Assembly: GCF_918697925.1 (NCBI RefSeq) | Contig: NZ_CAKKMF010000017.1 | Location: 1 to 64,000 of the forward strand | DNA length: 64,000 nt | Reading direction: 5' to 3' | Origin: Arthrobacter sp. Bi26 | Lineage (GTDB): Bacteria; Actinomycetota; Actinomycetes; Actinomycetales; Micrococcaceae | Shown here: piece after piece, positions 24,827 to 33,883 of the stretch | Layout: each line of letters begins with the position of its first letter | Position numbering within the stretch: the first letter of the stretch is position 1 | Notes under the pieces: model-generated | Told to the model about the DNA's origin: nothing | Databases searched by the model: none | The model's input: the letters and a program-made list of their open reading frames with translations, nothing else | Position numbers and translations under genes: made by a program

Positions 24827-26137
24827 ATGACGCAGTCAATGTCGACTGAGTTGCGCAACGAGGCCACGACCCGCTGGAAGGGCCACGCCGTCCTCATCCT
24901 GTGTTTCCTGGCCATCGTCTTTGATGGCTACGACCTGGTGGTCTACGGATCCACCGTCCCCACGATCCTGAAATTCCAGGAATGGGGCGTCACCCCCGCG
25001 CAGGCCGGCCTGATCGGCAGCCTCGCCCTGGTGGGCATGCTGGTCGGCACGCTCTCGGTCGGCATCCTGACAGACAAGCTGGGCCGCCGCCGCATCATGC
25101 TCGCCTGCATCGCGTGGTTCTCCATCTGCATGCTGCTCACGGCCTTCGCGCCGTCCGCCGAGGTGTTCGGCTTCCTGCGGTTCCTGACAGGCCTGGGCCT
25201 GGGGGGCATTGTGCCGACCTGCATTGCGCTGACGGTCGAATACGCCCGCAAGGAGCGCCGCCAGATCGCCAACGCGGTGATGTTCAGCGGGTACTCCGTG
25301 GGCGGCGTCGGCGCCTCGCTGCTTGCCATCAACCTCCTGCCGCACATCGACTTCCGCTGGATGTACGCCATCGGCGCCCTGCCTCTTCTCACCCTGCTCC
25401 CCGTCGCCTGGAAGGTCCTGCCCGAATCGGTGGCGTACCTGGCCCGCAAACAGCGCATCGAAGAAGCCAGGGCCACCGCGGACCGCTACGGCCTGGTCTA
25501 CTCGGACATCGTCACCGCAGAGGACGTCAAGACCGGTGCCGAGGCGCCGAAGTCAGCCATGAAGACCCTGTTCACCCGCAAGTGGCTCCGCTCCACCGTC
25601 CTGTTTGCGCTCGCGAACTTCTGCGGGCTGCTGCTGGTCTACGGGCTGAACACCTGGCTTCCGCAGATCATGCGCCAGGCCGGCTTCCAGCTCGGGGATG
25701 CCCTGACGTTCCTGCTGGTCCTCAACGCCGGCGCGATAGTCGGCTCCATCAGCGCCTCCGTGCTGGCGGACAAGATCGGCATCCGCAAGGTGGTCACCGG
25801 CTCCTTCATCCTGGCCTTCGTGGCGATCCTCATGCTGAGCCTCCAGCTGCCGCTGGCGATGCTGCTCGTCATTGTCGCCTTCGCCGGCCTCGGCTCGGTG
25901 GGAACCCAGATCCTGGTGGGCGGCTACTGCGCCACCCACTACCCGCAGTCCCTGAGTGCCACCGCCCTGAGCTGGTCCCTGGGCATCGGACGCATCGGCG
26001 CCATCTGCGGGCCGCTGATCGGCGGGCTGATTGCCGGGATGGCCTTCGGCTGGCAGCTCAACTTCTACATGTTCGCAGCGTTCGCCGTGATCGGGGCCAT
26101 TGTGGTGTTCTCGGTGCCGAAGCTAACCGAAAAGTAG
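24827..26137 (+). CDS. Aromatic acid:H+ symporter (AAHS family MFS)
   Basis: 436 residues, about twelve transmembrane segments. FDGYDLVVYGSTVP in the first helix has the DGYD-type motif of PcaK/BenK transporters. GILTDKLGRRRIM is the loop 2-3 signature, and DKIGIRK its repeat in the second half. It should import a benzoate-like or aminobenzoate-like acid with protons at the cytoplasmic membrane. The ATG at 24827 follows GAGAGG. It follows the ThDP gene and has its own promoter region with an operator motif shared with the FAH operon, so it is likely the uptake system for the cluster. A terminator follows. Confidence 0.92.
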   Translation: MTQSMSTELRNEATTRWKGHAVLILCFLAIVFDGYDLVVYGSTVPTILKFQEWGVTPAQAGLIGSLALVGMLVGTLSVGILTDKLGRRRIMLACIAWFSICMLLTAFAPSAEVFGFLRFLTGLGLGGIVPTCIALTVEYARKERRQIANAVMFSGYSVGGVGASLLAINLLPHIDFRWMYAIGALPLLTLLPVAWKVLPESVAYLARKQRIEEARATADRYGLVYSDIVTAEDVKTGAEAPKSAMKTLFTRKWLRSTVLFALANFCGLLLVYGLNTWLPQIMRQAGFQLGDALTFLLVLNAGAIVGSISASVLADKIGIRKVVTGSFILAFVAILMLSLQLPLAMLLVIVAFAGLGSVGTQILVGGYCATHYPQSLSATALSWSLGIGRIGAICGPLIGGLIAGMAFGWQLNFYMFAAFAVIGAIVVFSVPKLTEK

Positions 26138-26215
26138 TCCCTGTAGCAGCCCCTGCGAAGCAGTCACTGAGCGACACGCAGCCTGGATGCAGTCCGGGGG
26201 CGATAACTCTTCGAT

Positions 26216-26250
26216 AAAGGCCCGTCCCGCAGCCGCGCGGGGCGGGCCTT
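26216..26250 (+). terminator. Rho-independent-like terminator after the symporter
   Basis: AAGGCCCGTCCCGC (26217-26230) pairs with GCGGGGCGGGCCTT (26237-26250) with one G-T wobble, around a 6-nt loop. It marks the end of the aryl-CoA cluster. Confidence 0.8.
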
Positions 26251-26330
26251 GCTGTCTATCCTGAAATGGTTAGCTGCAGTTCGGGGGAAGCGGGCTACGC
26301 CCATTTGCCGTCCGCCGAGCAAGGATTTTC

Positions 26331-26777
26331 GTGGCATTCGCAGAGTACGACGTCATCATCCACCGTGACGCCCTGAGCGTGTACAACTTCCTCCTGGACC
26401 CGGTCCATCTGCCGCTGTGGCGGGAAGGGGTCAGGAGCGTGGAACTGCTCTCCGGCGCCGCCGGTGCCAAAGGTGCTGTGTACCGGCAGACGGTCGCAGG
26501 GCCCGGCGGACGTCCCGTGGCCGCGGACTTCGAAATCATCGCGGCCCGGACGGGCGCGGAGATCCAGTACCAGGTCCTCGTCGGCCCTGCCCGGCCGCAC
26601 GGCGGCTACTACCTGAGCACGGAGGGTCCCAGTACCCGCGTCCGTTTCGCCCTGAACTACGAGCCCAAGGGATTCATGGTCCGGATGACCAGCCCGTTCC
26701 GCCGGCGGATGAAGGCCGAGGTGGGCCAGCTCGAACGGCTCAAGTCCCTCCTCGAAGATATGCCTGCCGCGGAATAG
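26331..26777 (+). CDS. SRPBCC (START-like) family protein
   Basis: 148 residues with the helix-grip pattern of polyketide cyclase/dehydrase-like proteins: a short strand, a helix [17 protein letters not shown], then alternating strands and a long C-terminal helix ([20 protein letters not shown]). Such proteins bind hydrophobic ligands; few have known functions. The GTG at 26331 follows AAGGA. It lies after a terminator and 92 bp before dcd, and probably stands alone. No specific role can be given. Confidence 0.75.
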   Translation: MAFAEYDVIIHRDALSVYNFLLDPVHLPLWREGVRSVELLSGAAGAKGAVYRQTVAGPGGRPVAADFEIIAARTGAEIQYQVLVGPARPHGGYYLSTEGPSTRVRFALNYEPKGFMVRMTSPFRRRMKAEVGQLERLKSLLEDMPAAE

Positions 26778-26856
26778 ACGTCTGGGTGCAGACGCCCCGG
26801 GGATGTCACACTGGGCGGCTGCGTCCGTCCGTGCGGCCCGGCAGGGCGCCGTGCGG

Positions 26857-26862
26857 TATTTT
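26857..26862 (+). promoter_or_regulatory. -10 box for a probably leaderless dcd transcript
   Basis: TATTTT at 26857-26862 ends seven bases before the GTG start at 26870 and no ribosome binding site is present. The first transcribed base would fall at or next to the start codon. Confidence 0.5.
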
Positions 26863-26869
26863 TGAACCT

Positions 26870-27445
26870 GTGCTGATCTCTGACCGCGACATTCGAACCG
26901 AAATTGACTCCGAGCGGATTGTCCTCGAACCGTTCGACCCCGCCATGGTCCAGCCGTCCTCCGTGGACGTCAGGATCGACAAGTTCTTCCGGCTGTTCGA
27001 TAACCACAAATACGCCCACATCGACCCGGCCGAAGAGCAGCCCGAGCTGACCCGCCTGGTGGAAGTGGAGTCCGGCGAGCCGTTTATCCTGCACCCGGGG
27101 GAGTTTGTCCTTGGCTCCACCTACGAGACCGTGACGCTGCCGGATGACATCGCGGCCCGCCTCGAGGGCAAGTCCTCCCTTGGCCGGCTCGGCCTGCTGA
27201 CGCACTCGACGGCAGGCTTCATCGATCCCGGATTCTCCGGCCACGTCACGCTGGAACTGTCCAACATGGCCACGCTGCCCATCAAGCTGTGGCCGGGCAT
27301 GAAGATCGGCCAGCTGTGCTTCTTCCGGCTGTCCTCCGCCGCGGAGCACCCCTACGGTTCGGGGGAATACGGCAACCGCTACCAGGGCCAGCGCGGTCCC
27401 ACTGCCAGCCGCAGCCACCTGAATTTCCACCTCACCGACATCTAG
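26870..27445 (+). CDS. dcd: dCTP deaminase (probably dUMP-forming, bifunctional)
   Basis: 191 residues, the usual length. It deaminates dCTP, supplying dUMP for thymidylate synthesis. [26 protein letters not shown] holds the conserved Ser-Arg pair and catalytic Glu region; the C terminus ([11 protein letters not shown]) covers the nucleotide. The [11 protein letters not shown] form, rather than the HVTAHRIDPGW of E. coli, resembles the mycobacterial and archaeal enzymes that also hydrolyse the triphosphate. The GTG start at 26870 gives the standard VLISDRDI opening. Confidence 0.95.
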   Translation: MLISDRDIRTEIDSERIVLEPFDPAMVQPSSVDVRIDKFFRLFDNHKYAHIDPAEEQPELTRLVEVESGEPFILHPGEFVLGSTYETVTLPDDIAARLEGKSSLGRLGLLTHSTAGFIDPGFSGHVTLELSNMATLPIKLWPGMKIGQLCFFRLSSAAEHPYGSGEYGNRYQGQRGPTASRSHLNFHLTDI

Positions 27446-27508
27446 CCCATTTCAGGCGCTGTAATCTGACGCCGACATCCAGCGCCGCGGCTCGTACCGG
27501 CGGCAGCA

Positions 27509-28705
27509 TCACGCCGGGCCGGAGGTCCTGAACGCGGGTCCCCTCACCGGACGGCGCAGGACCCGGACCAGCGGCTCCACGAAGCGGGCGGCCAGCGGCC
27601 CCACGATCGCCATGATCAGGACGTAGGCGGTGGCGAGGGCTGCCAGATCCGAGGGCACCACGCCGGAGGCGACAGCCAGGCCGGCGATGACAATCGAGAA
27701 CTCGCCTCGCGCGATCAGGGCGGCCCCCGCACGGTAACGGCCGGGAACGCCGATTCCGGCCCGTTTGGCGGCCCAGAACCCGGTGATCATCTTGGTGGCT
27801 GCCGTCACCACGGCCAGCAGCAGGGCCCAGCCAAGGACCGGCGGGATGGACCGGGGGTCTGTGTTGAGGCCAAAGACAACGAAGAAGATCGCCGCGAAGA
27901 GGTCACGGAGCGGTTCCAGGACACGGGTGGCGCTGTGGGCCGTGGCGCCGGAAATCGCGATACCGAGCATAAACGCTCCGACGGCCGCGGAAACCTGCAT
28001 GGCGGCGGCGAGCCCCGCCACAAGAAGCGCCGCGCCCAGCAGGTTGAGCAGGAACACCTCGGAGTTCTCGCTGTGCACGGCCTTGGACACGTGGTGCCCG
28101 TGCCGCAGGGCCACCACCAGGACCAGGGTGACGACGGCCAGGGAGATGCCCACGGTCTGCAGGCCCATCAGCAAGCTGACGCCGGCCAGGGTGGCGGTCA
28201 GGACCGGCAGGTACACGGCCATGGCCAGGTCCTCGAAGACCAGGATGGACAGGACCACCGGGGTTTCCCGGTTGCCGATCCGGCCGAGATCGGTAATCAC
28301 CTTGGCCGCGATCCCGGAGGAAGAAATGTAGGTGACGCCGCCCATCACCATCGCCCCCACGACGCCCCATCCCAGCATCACCGCGAGCCCTGCGCCGGGC
28401 AGGAAATTGAGCAGCAGATCGAGGATGCCGGCTTGCCAGGACCGCCGCAGCCCGGTGACGAGTTCGGTCGCCGTATATTCCAGTCCAAGCATAAGCAGGA
28501 GCAGGATCACGCCGATCTCGGCGGAAAGATGGGCGAACTCGTGCATGCCTTCGAGTTTGACGAGGCCGCCGGCCCCAAAGAACAGCCCGCCCACCAGATA
28601 GAGCGGGATGGGCGACATGCCGATCCGCCCGGCCAGTCTGGCCAGCAGGCCGAGACAGAAGACGACGGCCCCCAGCTCGATCAGGGTCAGGGCGAGCGGA
28701 TCCAT
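27509..28705 (-). CDS. khtU: Cation:proton antiporter, CPA2 family (KhtU-like)
   Basis: 398 residues with about twelve hydrophobic segments. LLLLMLGLEYTATELV, TYISSSGIAAKVITDLG and ILVFEDLAMAVYLPVL, with the conserved Asp in the membrane, are CPA2 signatures. It lies 5 bp after a soluble TrkA-C-type gene on the same strand, the KhtT-KhtU arrangement known from Bacillus, where the pair exports K+ (and NH4+) under control of the soluble subunit. There is no attached TrkA-N domain, as expected for this type. Symbol given by analogy. Confidence 0.85.
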   Translation of the reverse strand: MDPLALTLIELGAVVFCLGLLARLAGRIGMSPIPLYLVGGLFFGAGGLVKLEGMHEFAHLSAEIGVILLLLMLGLEYTATELVTGLRRSWQAGILDLLLNFLPGAGLAVMLGWGVVGAMVMGGVTYISSSGIAAKVITDLGRIGNRETPVVLSILVFEDLAMAVYLPVLTATLAGVSLLMGLQTVGISLAVVTLVLVVALRHGHHVSKAVHSENSEVFLLNLLGAALLVAGLAAAMQVSAAVGAFMLGIAISGATAHSATRVLEPLRDLFAAIFFVVFGLNTDPRSIPPVLGWALLLAVVTAATKMITGFWAAKRAGIGVPGRYRAGAALIARGEFSIVIAGLAVASGVVPSDLAALATAYVLIMAIVGPLAARFVEPLVRVLRRPVRGPAFRTSGPA

Positions 28706-28710
28706 GCCGC

Positions 28711-29193
28711 TTATCCGTTGCGCAGGATGCCGGCCGCCGTGTCCAGGCCTTCTTGCGTTCCCACCGCAACGAGGAGGTCACCGGGGTGAAGGACGACGTC
28801 GGGTCCCGGGGAGGGCAGGACCTCGCCTTCGCGCATGATGGCCACGATCGAGACCCCGCTGCGGGTCCGGATGCACGCTTTGCCCATCGGCTGGTTCTGG
28901 AAGGGGGACTCGGCGCTGATCGAGAACTGGCGCGTGACGATGCCGGGAATTTCCCGGTGGGCTTCGGAGAGTTTCATTGCAAGGCGCTGGCCGCCCAGGA
29001 GGTTGCCCAGGGTGGCGGACTCGTCCGCGGTCAGCGGGACGGAGGCCTGGCAGGTGTCAGGATCGTCCCAGGTCGAGACGATGAGTTCTGTCTGGCCCTC
29101 CCGGTATTCGACCACGCCGATCCGGCGTCCGGAGGCAGTCATGAAGTCCTTGCGCCGGCCGAGGCCGGGGAGGTCCGTCTCATCCACGTTCAT
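28711..29193 (-). CDS. khtT: TrkA-C domain regulatory subunit of the cation:proton antiporter (KhtT-like)
   Basis: 160 residues. The N-terminal part (1-75) resembles the KhtT N domain (RRKDFMTASGRRIGVVEYREG), and the C-terminal RCK_C/TrkA-C domain (about 80-158) includes ISAESPFQNQPMGKACIRTRSG, IVAIMREGEVLPSPGPD and LHPGDLLVAVGTQEGLD. In Bacillus the partner binds cyclic-di-AMP and gates the antiporter; that ligand is known for the family, not seen here. It precedes khtU by 5 bp and is surely cotranscribed. Confidence 0.88.
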   Translation of the reverse strand: MNVDETDLPGLGRRKDFMTASGRRIGVVEYREGQTELIVSTWDDPDTCQASVPLTADESATLGNLLGGQRLAMKLSEAHREIPGIVTRQFSISAESPFQNQPMGKACIRTRSGVSIVAIMREGEVLPSPGPDVVLHPGDLLVAVGTQEGLDTAAGILRNG

Positions 29194-29231
29194 ATGATCA
29201 GCCTAGTGCGCGAACCGGCTTTTCGGCCGCG

Positions 29232-30632
29232 TCACCCCTCGGGGACCACCGCGATTTCGGTCTGGTCGGGGGCCTTGACCGGGAGGAGCACGAGCAGGCC
29301 CGTGAGCAGCACCACCATGATGCCGAGGATGCCCCAGCGCTGGGCCTCGCCGGCTTCCACGAAGGGGGCGGCGACTGTGATGCACAGGGTGAATAGGGCG
29401 GGGGCGAGGAAACTCACGGCCCGGCCCGTGGTGGCGTAGAGGCCGAAGAGCTCGCCGGATTCGCCGTGCGGGGCGAGCCGGGCGAGGTAGGCGCGGGAGG
29501 ACGACTGGGCCGGTCCCACGAAGAGGCACAGCAGCAGGCCGAAAATCCAGAATGTGGTGGTCCCGGCCCAGGCCATGCCAAAGAACTCGTAGCTCCCGTT
29601 GCCGAGGACCAGGATTGCCGTGCCCGCCACCAGCAGGCCGGCGAGGGACGCGATGATCACGGACTTCGGCCCGATCTTGTCATCCAGGAAGCCGCCGAGG
29701 ATGGCGCCGATGGCCGCCACGACGTTTCCGAAGATCGCGAAGAAGATGACGTCCTTGAGTTCGAAGCCAAAGGTGCCGGCCGCGATGATCCCGCCAAAGG
29801 TGAAAACCGCGGCCAGCCCGTCCCGGAAGATGGCGCTCGCGAGGAGGAAGTAGATGGTGTGCGGGCTGGTCCGGTAGATCGCCTTGATACGCCGGACCAG
29901 CAGGCCGTAGGAGGCGAGGAACCCAATGCCCGCGCCCCGTTCGGAGCGTGGCAGCTCCGGCACCGCAAACAGCACCGGCAGGGCAAAGATGAAGAACCAC
30001 AGGGCCGAGAACACTGCCACCAGCCGGATGTTCAGGCTGTCCGCGGTGGAGGCGCCAAACCAGTCGAAGCTGGGCTGGACAAAGAGCTGGAGCACAATCA
30101 GCAGCGCCACGATGCCGCCGAGATACCCCATTCCCCAGCCGAAGCCACTGACCTTGCCGATGTTGTGCGGGGTGGAGATCTGGGTGAGCATGGCGTTGTA
30201 GTTGACCCCCGCAAATTCGAAGAAGACGTTGCCAAGTGCTATCAGCGTGACGCCAAGGATCAGGAAGTCGGGCCGGGGAAAGACGAAGAAGCACAGCCCG
30301 GTCAGGAGCGCGACGGCGGCCGTGTTGACTCCCAGCCACAGCTTCCGCCGGCCCCCGGTGTCCGAGCGCTGCCCGGTGACCGGGGCCAGGAGGGCGACGG
30401 CAACACCGGCGGCCGCCAGCGCGGCGCCCAGGACCGCCGAGGCCTGGTCCTCCCCGCCGAATGCCTTGGAGGTCAGGTAGACGGTGAAAACAAACGTTGT
30501 CATGACGGCGTTGAAGGCAGCCGAACCCCAGTCCCACGCGGCCCACGCGAGGACCCGGCCCCTGTGCGAGACAGGGCTTCCCGATTCCAGTTCCGAGGGG
30601 CGCATTGCCTCTGGGGCGGCGGCAGTATTCAT
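29232..30632 (-). CDS. UMF1-family MFS transporter (Atg22-like)
   Basis: 466 residues. The first helix contains LAWAAWDWGSAAFNAVMTTFVF, the hallmark of the UMF1/vacuolar effluxer Atg22-like group, and later segments (NTAAVALLTGLCFFVFP, GWGMGYLGGIVALL) agree. Substrates of bacterial members are unknown; yeast Atg22 exports amino acids. The ATG at 30632 is favoured over 30764 because the 44 upstream codons do not look like this family. No strong ribosome binding site precedes it, so the transcript may be leaderless. It is divergent from mrpA. Confidence 0.85.
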   Translation of the reverse strand: MNTAAAPEAMRPSELESGSPVSHRGRVLAWAAWDWGSAAFNAVMTTFVFTVYLTSKAFGGEDQASAVLGAALAAAGVAVALLAPVTGQRSDTGGRRKLWLGVNTAAVALLTGLCFFVFPRPDFLILGVTLIALGNVFFEFAGVNYNAMLTQISTPHNIGKVSGFGWGMGYLGGIVALLIVLQLFVQPSFDWFGASTADSLNIRLVAVFSALWFFIFALPVLFAVPELPRSERGAGIGFLASYGLLVRRIKAIYRTSPHTIYFLLASAIFRDGLAAVFTFGGIIAAGTFGFELKDVIFFAIFGNVVAAIGAILGGFLDDKIGPKSVIIASLAGLLVAGTAILVLGNGSYEFFGMAWAGTTTFWIFGLLLCLFVGPAQSSSRAYLARLAPHGESGELFGLYATTGRAVSFLAPALFTLCITVAAPFVEAGEAQRWGILGIMVVLLTGLLVLLPVKAPDQTEIAVVPEG

Positions 30633-30868
30633 AGCCTGAATGGTAACTGCCCAGGGTCTCCTCCGCGGGGCAGCGTGCAGGGTCTCCGGCGGGTTTTGCC
30701 CGGCATTGGTAAGCTCCGGCGCCGCTTTGGCTTCGAATTGTTCAGCGGCCGGTGTCCCTGCCAAAAGAATTTGTACACGCTTGGTAAACTGTCGGCACCG
30801 AACCTAACAAATGACCCGCCTGCTCCAACTTGCTGACAATCGACTTTTCTGACGTTGCGGAGATACCA

Positions 30869-33800
30869 GTGATCACAGTCCTTGCCGTGCACTTTGCGGT
30901 GGCTGCTGTGGCCCCGCTGCTGTTCCGAAAGTTTGGCAGGAATTCGTTCTTCGCCCTGGCCGCGGTCCCCGCGGCCTCCTTTATCTGGCTGCTCCTGCAG
31001 CATGAGGCAGTGTATTCAGTTCCAGACGGGGCGATCACGGAAGTGGTGCCCTGGATTCCCGGGCTGCAGCTCGATCTCGCGTTCCGGATGGACGCCCTGG
31101 CCTGGGTCATGTCCCTGCTGGTGCTGGGAGTGGGTGCGCTGGTGCTGGTCTATTGCGCCCGCTACTTCGAGAACAAGGACGAGTACCTCGGCGGTTTCGG
31201 GGCCCAGCTCCTGGCCTTCGCAGGTGCGATGTTCGGCCTCGTTACCGCCGATGACCTCCTGCTGATGTTCATCTTCTGGGAACTGACCACGGTGCTGTCC
31301 TACCTGCTGATCGGCTACGCCCGCACCCGGCTCTCCGCTCGGCGCTCGGCGCTGCAGGCGCTGGTGGTGACCACCGCCGGCGGGCTGGCCATGCTTGTGG
31401 GGCTCATCATCCTCGGTTCGACGGCCGGAACCTACCGGATCCAGGCCATCGTGGACGAGGCACCCGCCCTTGTCGCCGGCCCCGCGGGCGGGGCCGTGAG
31501 CGCCGCCGTCGTCCTCATCCTGATCGGTGCGATCACCAAATCCGCCCTGGTGCCGTTCCACTTCTGGCTCCCCGGCGCGATGGCCGCCCCCACACCCGTC
31601 AGCGCGTACCTGCACGCCGCGGCCATGGTGAAGGCCGGGATCTACCTGGTTGCCCGGATGGCCCCCGGATTCGCGGAAACCGCGCCCTGGCTGCCGATCG
31701 TCCTCGGCCTGGGCCTGGCCACCATGCTGGTGGGCGGCTACCGGGCCCTGCGGCAGACCGACATCAAGCTCATCCTCGCCTACGGCACCGTGAGCCAGCT
31801 GGGCTTCATGATCATGGTGGTGGGCCTGGGCACCCCCGAGGCGGCGCTCGCCGGGCTAGCCCTGCTCCTGGCGCACGGGCTGTTCAAGGCCACGCTCTTC
31901 CTGGTGGTGGGAATCATCGACCACCAGGCCGGGACCCGGGACATCCGCGAGCTCTCCGGCGTCTACGGCTCGGCCCGGGCACTGGCGATCGTCGCGGCGA
32001 TCGGCGCGGCCTCGATGGCGGGCGTACCCCCGCTGGCCGGCTTCGTCGCCAAGGAATCGGTGTACGAGGCCTTCATCCAATACAGCTCGGAGTCCGGGAC
32101 CGGGCCCTGGCTGCTGGGAGGTGTGGTCCTGGGCTCCGTCCTGACCTTCGCCTACAGCGCCCGGTTCATGTGGGGCGCCTTCGCTGTCAAGCCCGGCGTG
32201 GAGCCCACGTCCTTCAAACCGATCAAACCCGCCTTCCTGGCCGCGCCTGCGATCCTGAGCCTCCTCACGGTCCTTTACGGACTATGGCCCGCCCCCGTGG
32301 ACGGCTGGATCCAGCCCTATGCGGAGCTGTTTGTGGACGGCTCCACGTCCTCGCCCGGGCACCTGGCGCTGTGGCACGGCATCACCCCGGCCCTGGGGCT
32401 GACCGCGGTGACGTTCGTCCTGGGCCTGGCCATGTTCTACGGCCGCAACGCCGTGGCCCGGCTGCAGGCACTGGTGCCGGGCTGGATCGACAGCGATCGC
32501 GCCTACCAGCACACGATCGGCGCCCTGGACGACGCCGCGGTCTGGATCACCGGCCGCACCCAGCGAGGCTCGCTGTTCTTCTACCTCTCCGTCATCCTGA
32601 CCGTGGCGTTCGTCCTGCCGCTGACGGCGCTGTTGATGGCCAACAAGCCGCTGCCGGAGGGTCTGTATTTCATCGATCCCGGTGCGCCGCTGCAGTTGGT
32701 GGCCGGCGCCGGGATCGTGATCGGGGCGCTGGCCGCGGTGCGCGCCAACAAACGGTTCCTGGCCGTCCTGATGGTGTCCGTCACCGGCTACGGGATTGCC
32801 CTGATGTTCGCGCTGCAGGGGGCCCCGGACCTTGCCCTGACCCAGATGCTGGTCGAAACCATCATCCTGGTGGCGTTCGTGCTGGCCATGCGGAGCCTTC
32901 CGCCGGGGCTGCGGGACCGCACCGGCGGCAGATACCGGGTCATCCGCGTGGTGATCGGCCTGGCCTTCGGCGTCACCATGATCTTCGTGGCCATCTACGC
33001 CCTCGGCGCCCGGGTGGCAGCGCCGGTCTCCCTGCAGTTCCCGCAACTGGCCTATGAAGGCGGCGGCGGCCTCAACGTCGTCAACGTGACCCTGGTGGAC
33101 ATCCGGGCCTGGGACACCTTTGGCGAGATCTCCGTCCTTGCCCTGGCCGCCACCGGCGTGGCCAGCCTTATTTTCGTCCGGGGCCGCGGCGACCGCCTCC
33201 AGACGTCCGCGTCGGTCGAGGAAGGGACCGTGGGCCGGCGGACCGGAGCCAGGGGCAGCACCAGGGATGATGCCGCCCTGGCGATGAACCGGCGGTTTGC
33301 TGCCGCGACGCGCGACGCCTGGCTGGTGGCCGGCCGGACCCTGGCGCCTGAACGCCGCTCGATCATCTTCGAGGTGGTCACCCGCCTCATCTTCCACTCG
33401 ATCATCGTGTTCTCCCTCTATCTGCTCCTCGCCGGCCACAACCTGCCCGGTGGTGGCTTCGCCGGTGGCCTCACCGCCGGCCTCGCCCTGACCATCCGCT
33501 ACCTGGCGGGCGGCCGTTTCGAACTCCGCGAAGCCACGCCCGTCGGCGCCGGCACCCTGCTGGGGATAGGCCTGGCCACGGCGGCGGCCGCCGGAATGAC
33601 GCCGCTGCTGCTGGGCGGCCAGGTGTTCCAGAGCGCCATCGTGGAGCTGTGGCTGCCGGTCTTCGGTGACATCAAGTTCGTCACCTCGACCATCTTCGAC
33701 ATCGGTGTGTACATCGTGGTGGTCGGGCTGGTCCTGGACGTGCTGCGCAGCCTCGGTGCGGAAATCGACGAGCACTTCGAAGAGCCCGCCGAGCCCTCCG

Positions 33801-33883
33801 AAGACGAGGACAGCGGCGGAGTCCCCGCCGGGGCCCCCGTCGAGGCCGACGACGCCGAAACCACCTCCAGGGGGAGAACATGA
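30869..33883 (+). CDS. mrpA: Na+/H+ antiporter subunit A fused to a subunit B domain
   Basis: 1004 residues. It has an NDH-1-like proton-channel domain (about 100-400, FEL-like helices with Lys/Glu in KSALVPFHFWLPGAMAAPTPVSAYLHAA), a DUF4040 segment around residues 610-680, and a C-terminal MnhB domain from about residue 828 (GHNLPGGGFAGGLTAGLAL). This explains why no separate mrpB follows. It is the largest subunit of the multi-subunit Na+(K+)/H+ antiporter that works in pH and salt tolerance. The GTG at 30869 has GGAG at good spacing and starts the membrane helix; the TTG at 30830 is a weaker option. Stop overlaps mrpC start (ATGA). Confidence 0.95.
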   Translation: MITVLAVHFAVAAVAPLLFRKFGRNSFFALAAVPAASFIWLLLQHEAVYSVPDGAITEVVPWIPGLQLDLAFRMDALAWVMSLLVLGVGALVLVYCARYFENKDEYLGGFGAQLLAFAGAMFGLVTADDLLLMFIFWELTTVLSYLLIGYARTRLSARRSALQALVVTTAGGLAMLVGLIILGSTAGTYRIQAIVDEAPALVAGPAGGAVSAAVVLILIGAITKSALVPFHFWLPGAMAAPTPVSAYLHAAAMVKAGIYLVARMAPGFAETAPWLPIVLGLGLATMLVGGYRALRQTDIKLILAYGTVSQLGFMIMVVGLGTPEAALAGLALLLAHGLFKATLFLVVGIIDHQAGTRDIRELSGVYGSARALAIVAAIGAASMAGVPPLAGFVAKESVYEAFIQYSSESGTGPWLLGGVVLGSVLTFAYSARFMWGAFAVKPGVEPTSFKPIKPAFLAAPAILSLLTVLYGLWPAPVDGWIQPYAELFVDGSTSSPGHLALWHGITPALGLTAVTFVLGLAMFYGRNAVARLQALVPGWIDSDRAYQHTIGALDDAAVWITGRTQRGSLFFYLSVILTVAFVLPLTALLMANKPLPEGLYFIDPGAPLQLVAGAGIVIGALAAVRANKRFLAVLMVSVTGYGIALMFALQGAPDLALTQMLVETIILVAFVLAMRSLPPGLRDRTGGRYRVIRVVIGLAFGVTMIFVAIYALGARVAAPVSLQFPQLAYEGGGGLNVVNVTLVDIRAWDTFGEISVLALAATGVASLIFVRGRGDRLQTSASVEEGTVGRRTGARGSTRDDAALAMNRRFAAATRDAWLVAGRTLAPERRSIIFEVVTRLIFHSIIVFSLYLLLAGHNLPGGGFAGGLTAGLALTIRYLAGGRFELREATPVGAGTLLGIGLATAAAAGMTPLLLGGQVFQSAIVELWLPVFGDIKFVTSTIFDIGVYIVVVGLVLDVLRSLGAEIDEHFEEPAEPSEDEDSGGVPAGAPVEADDAETTSRGRT

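Noticed and set aside
14232..26137. Genomic island inserted at tRNA-Gly
   Set aside because: No integrase, no direct repeat of the tRNA 3' end and no clear change in base composition; kept only as a possibility to test by synteny.
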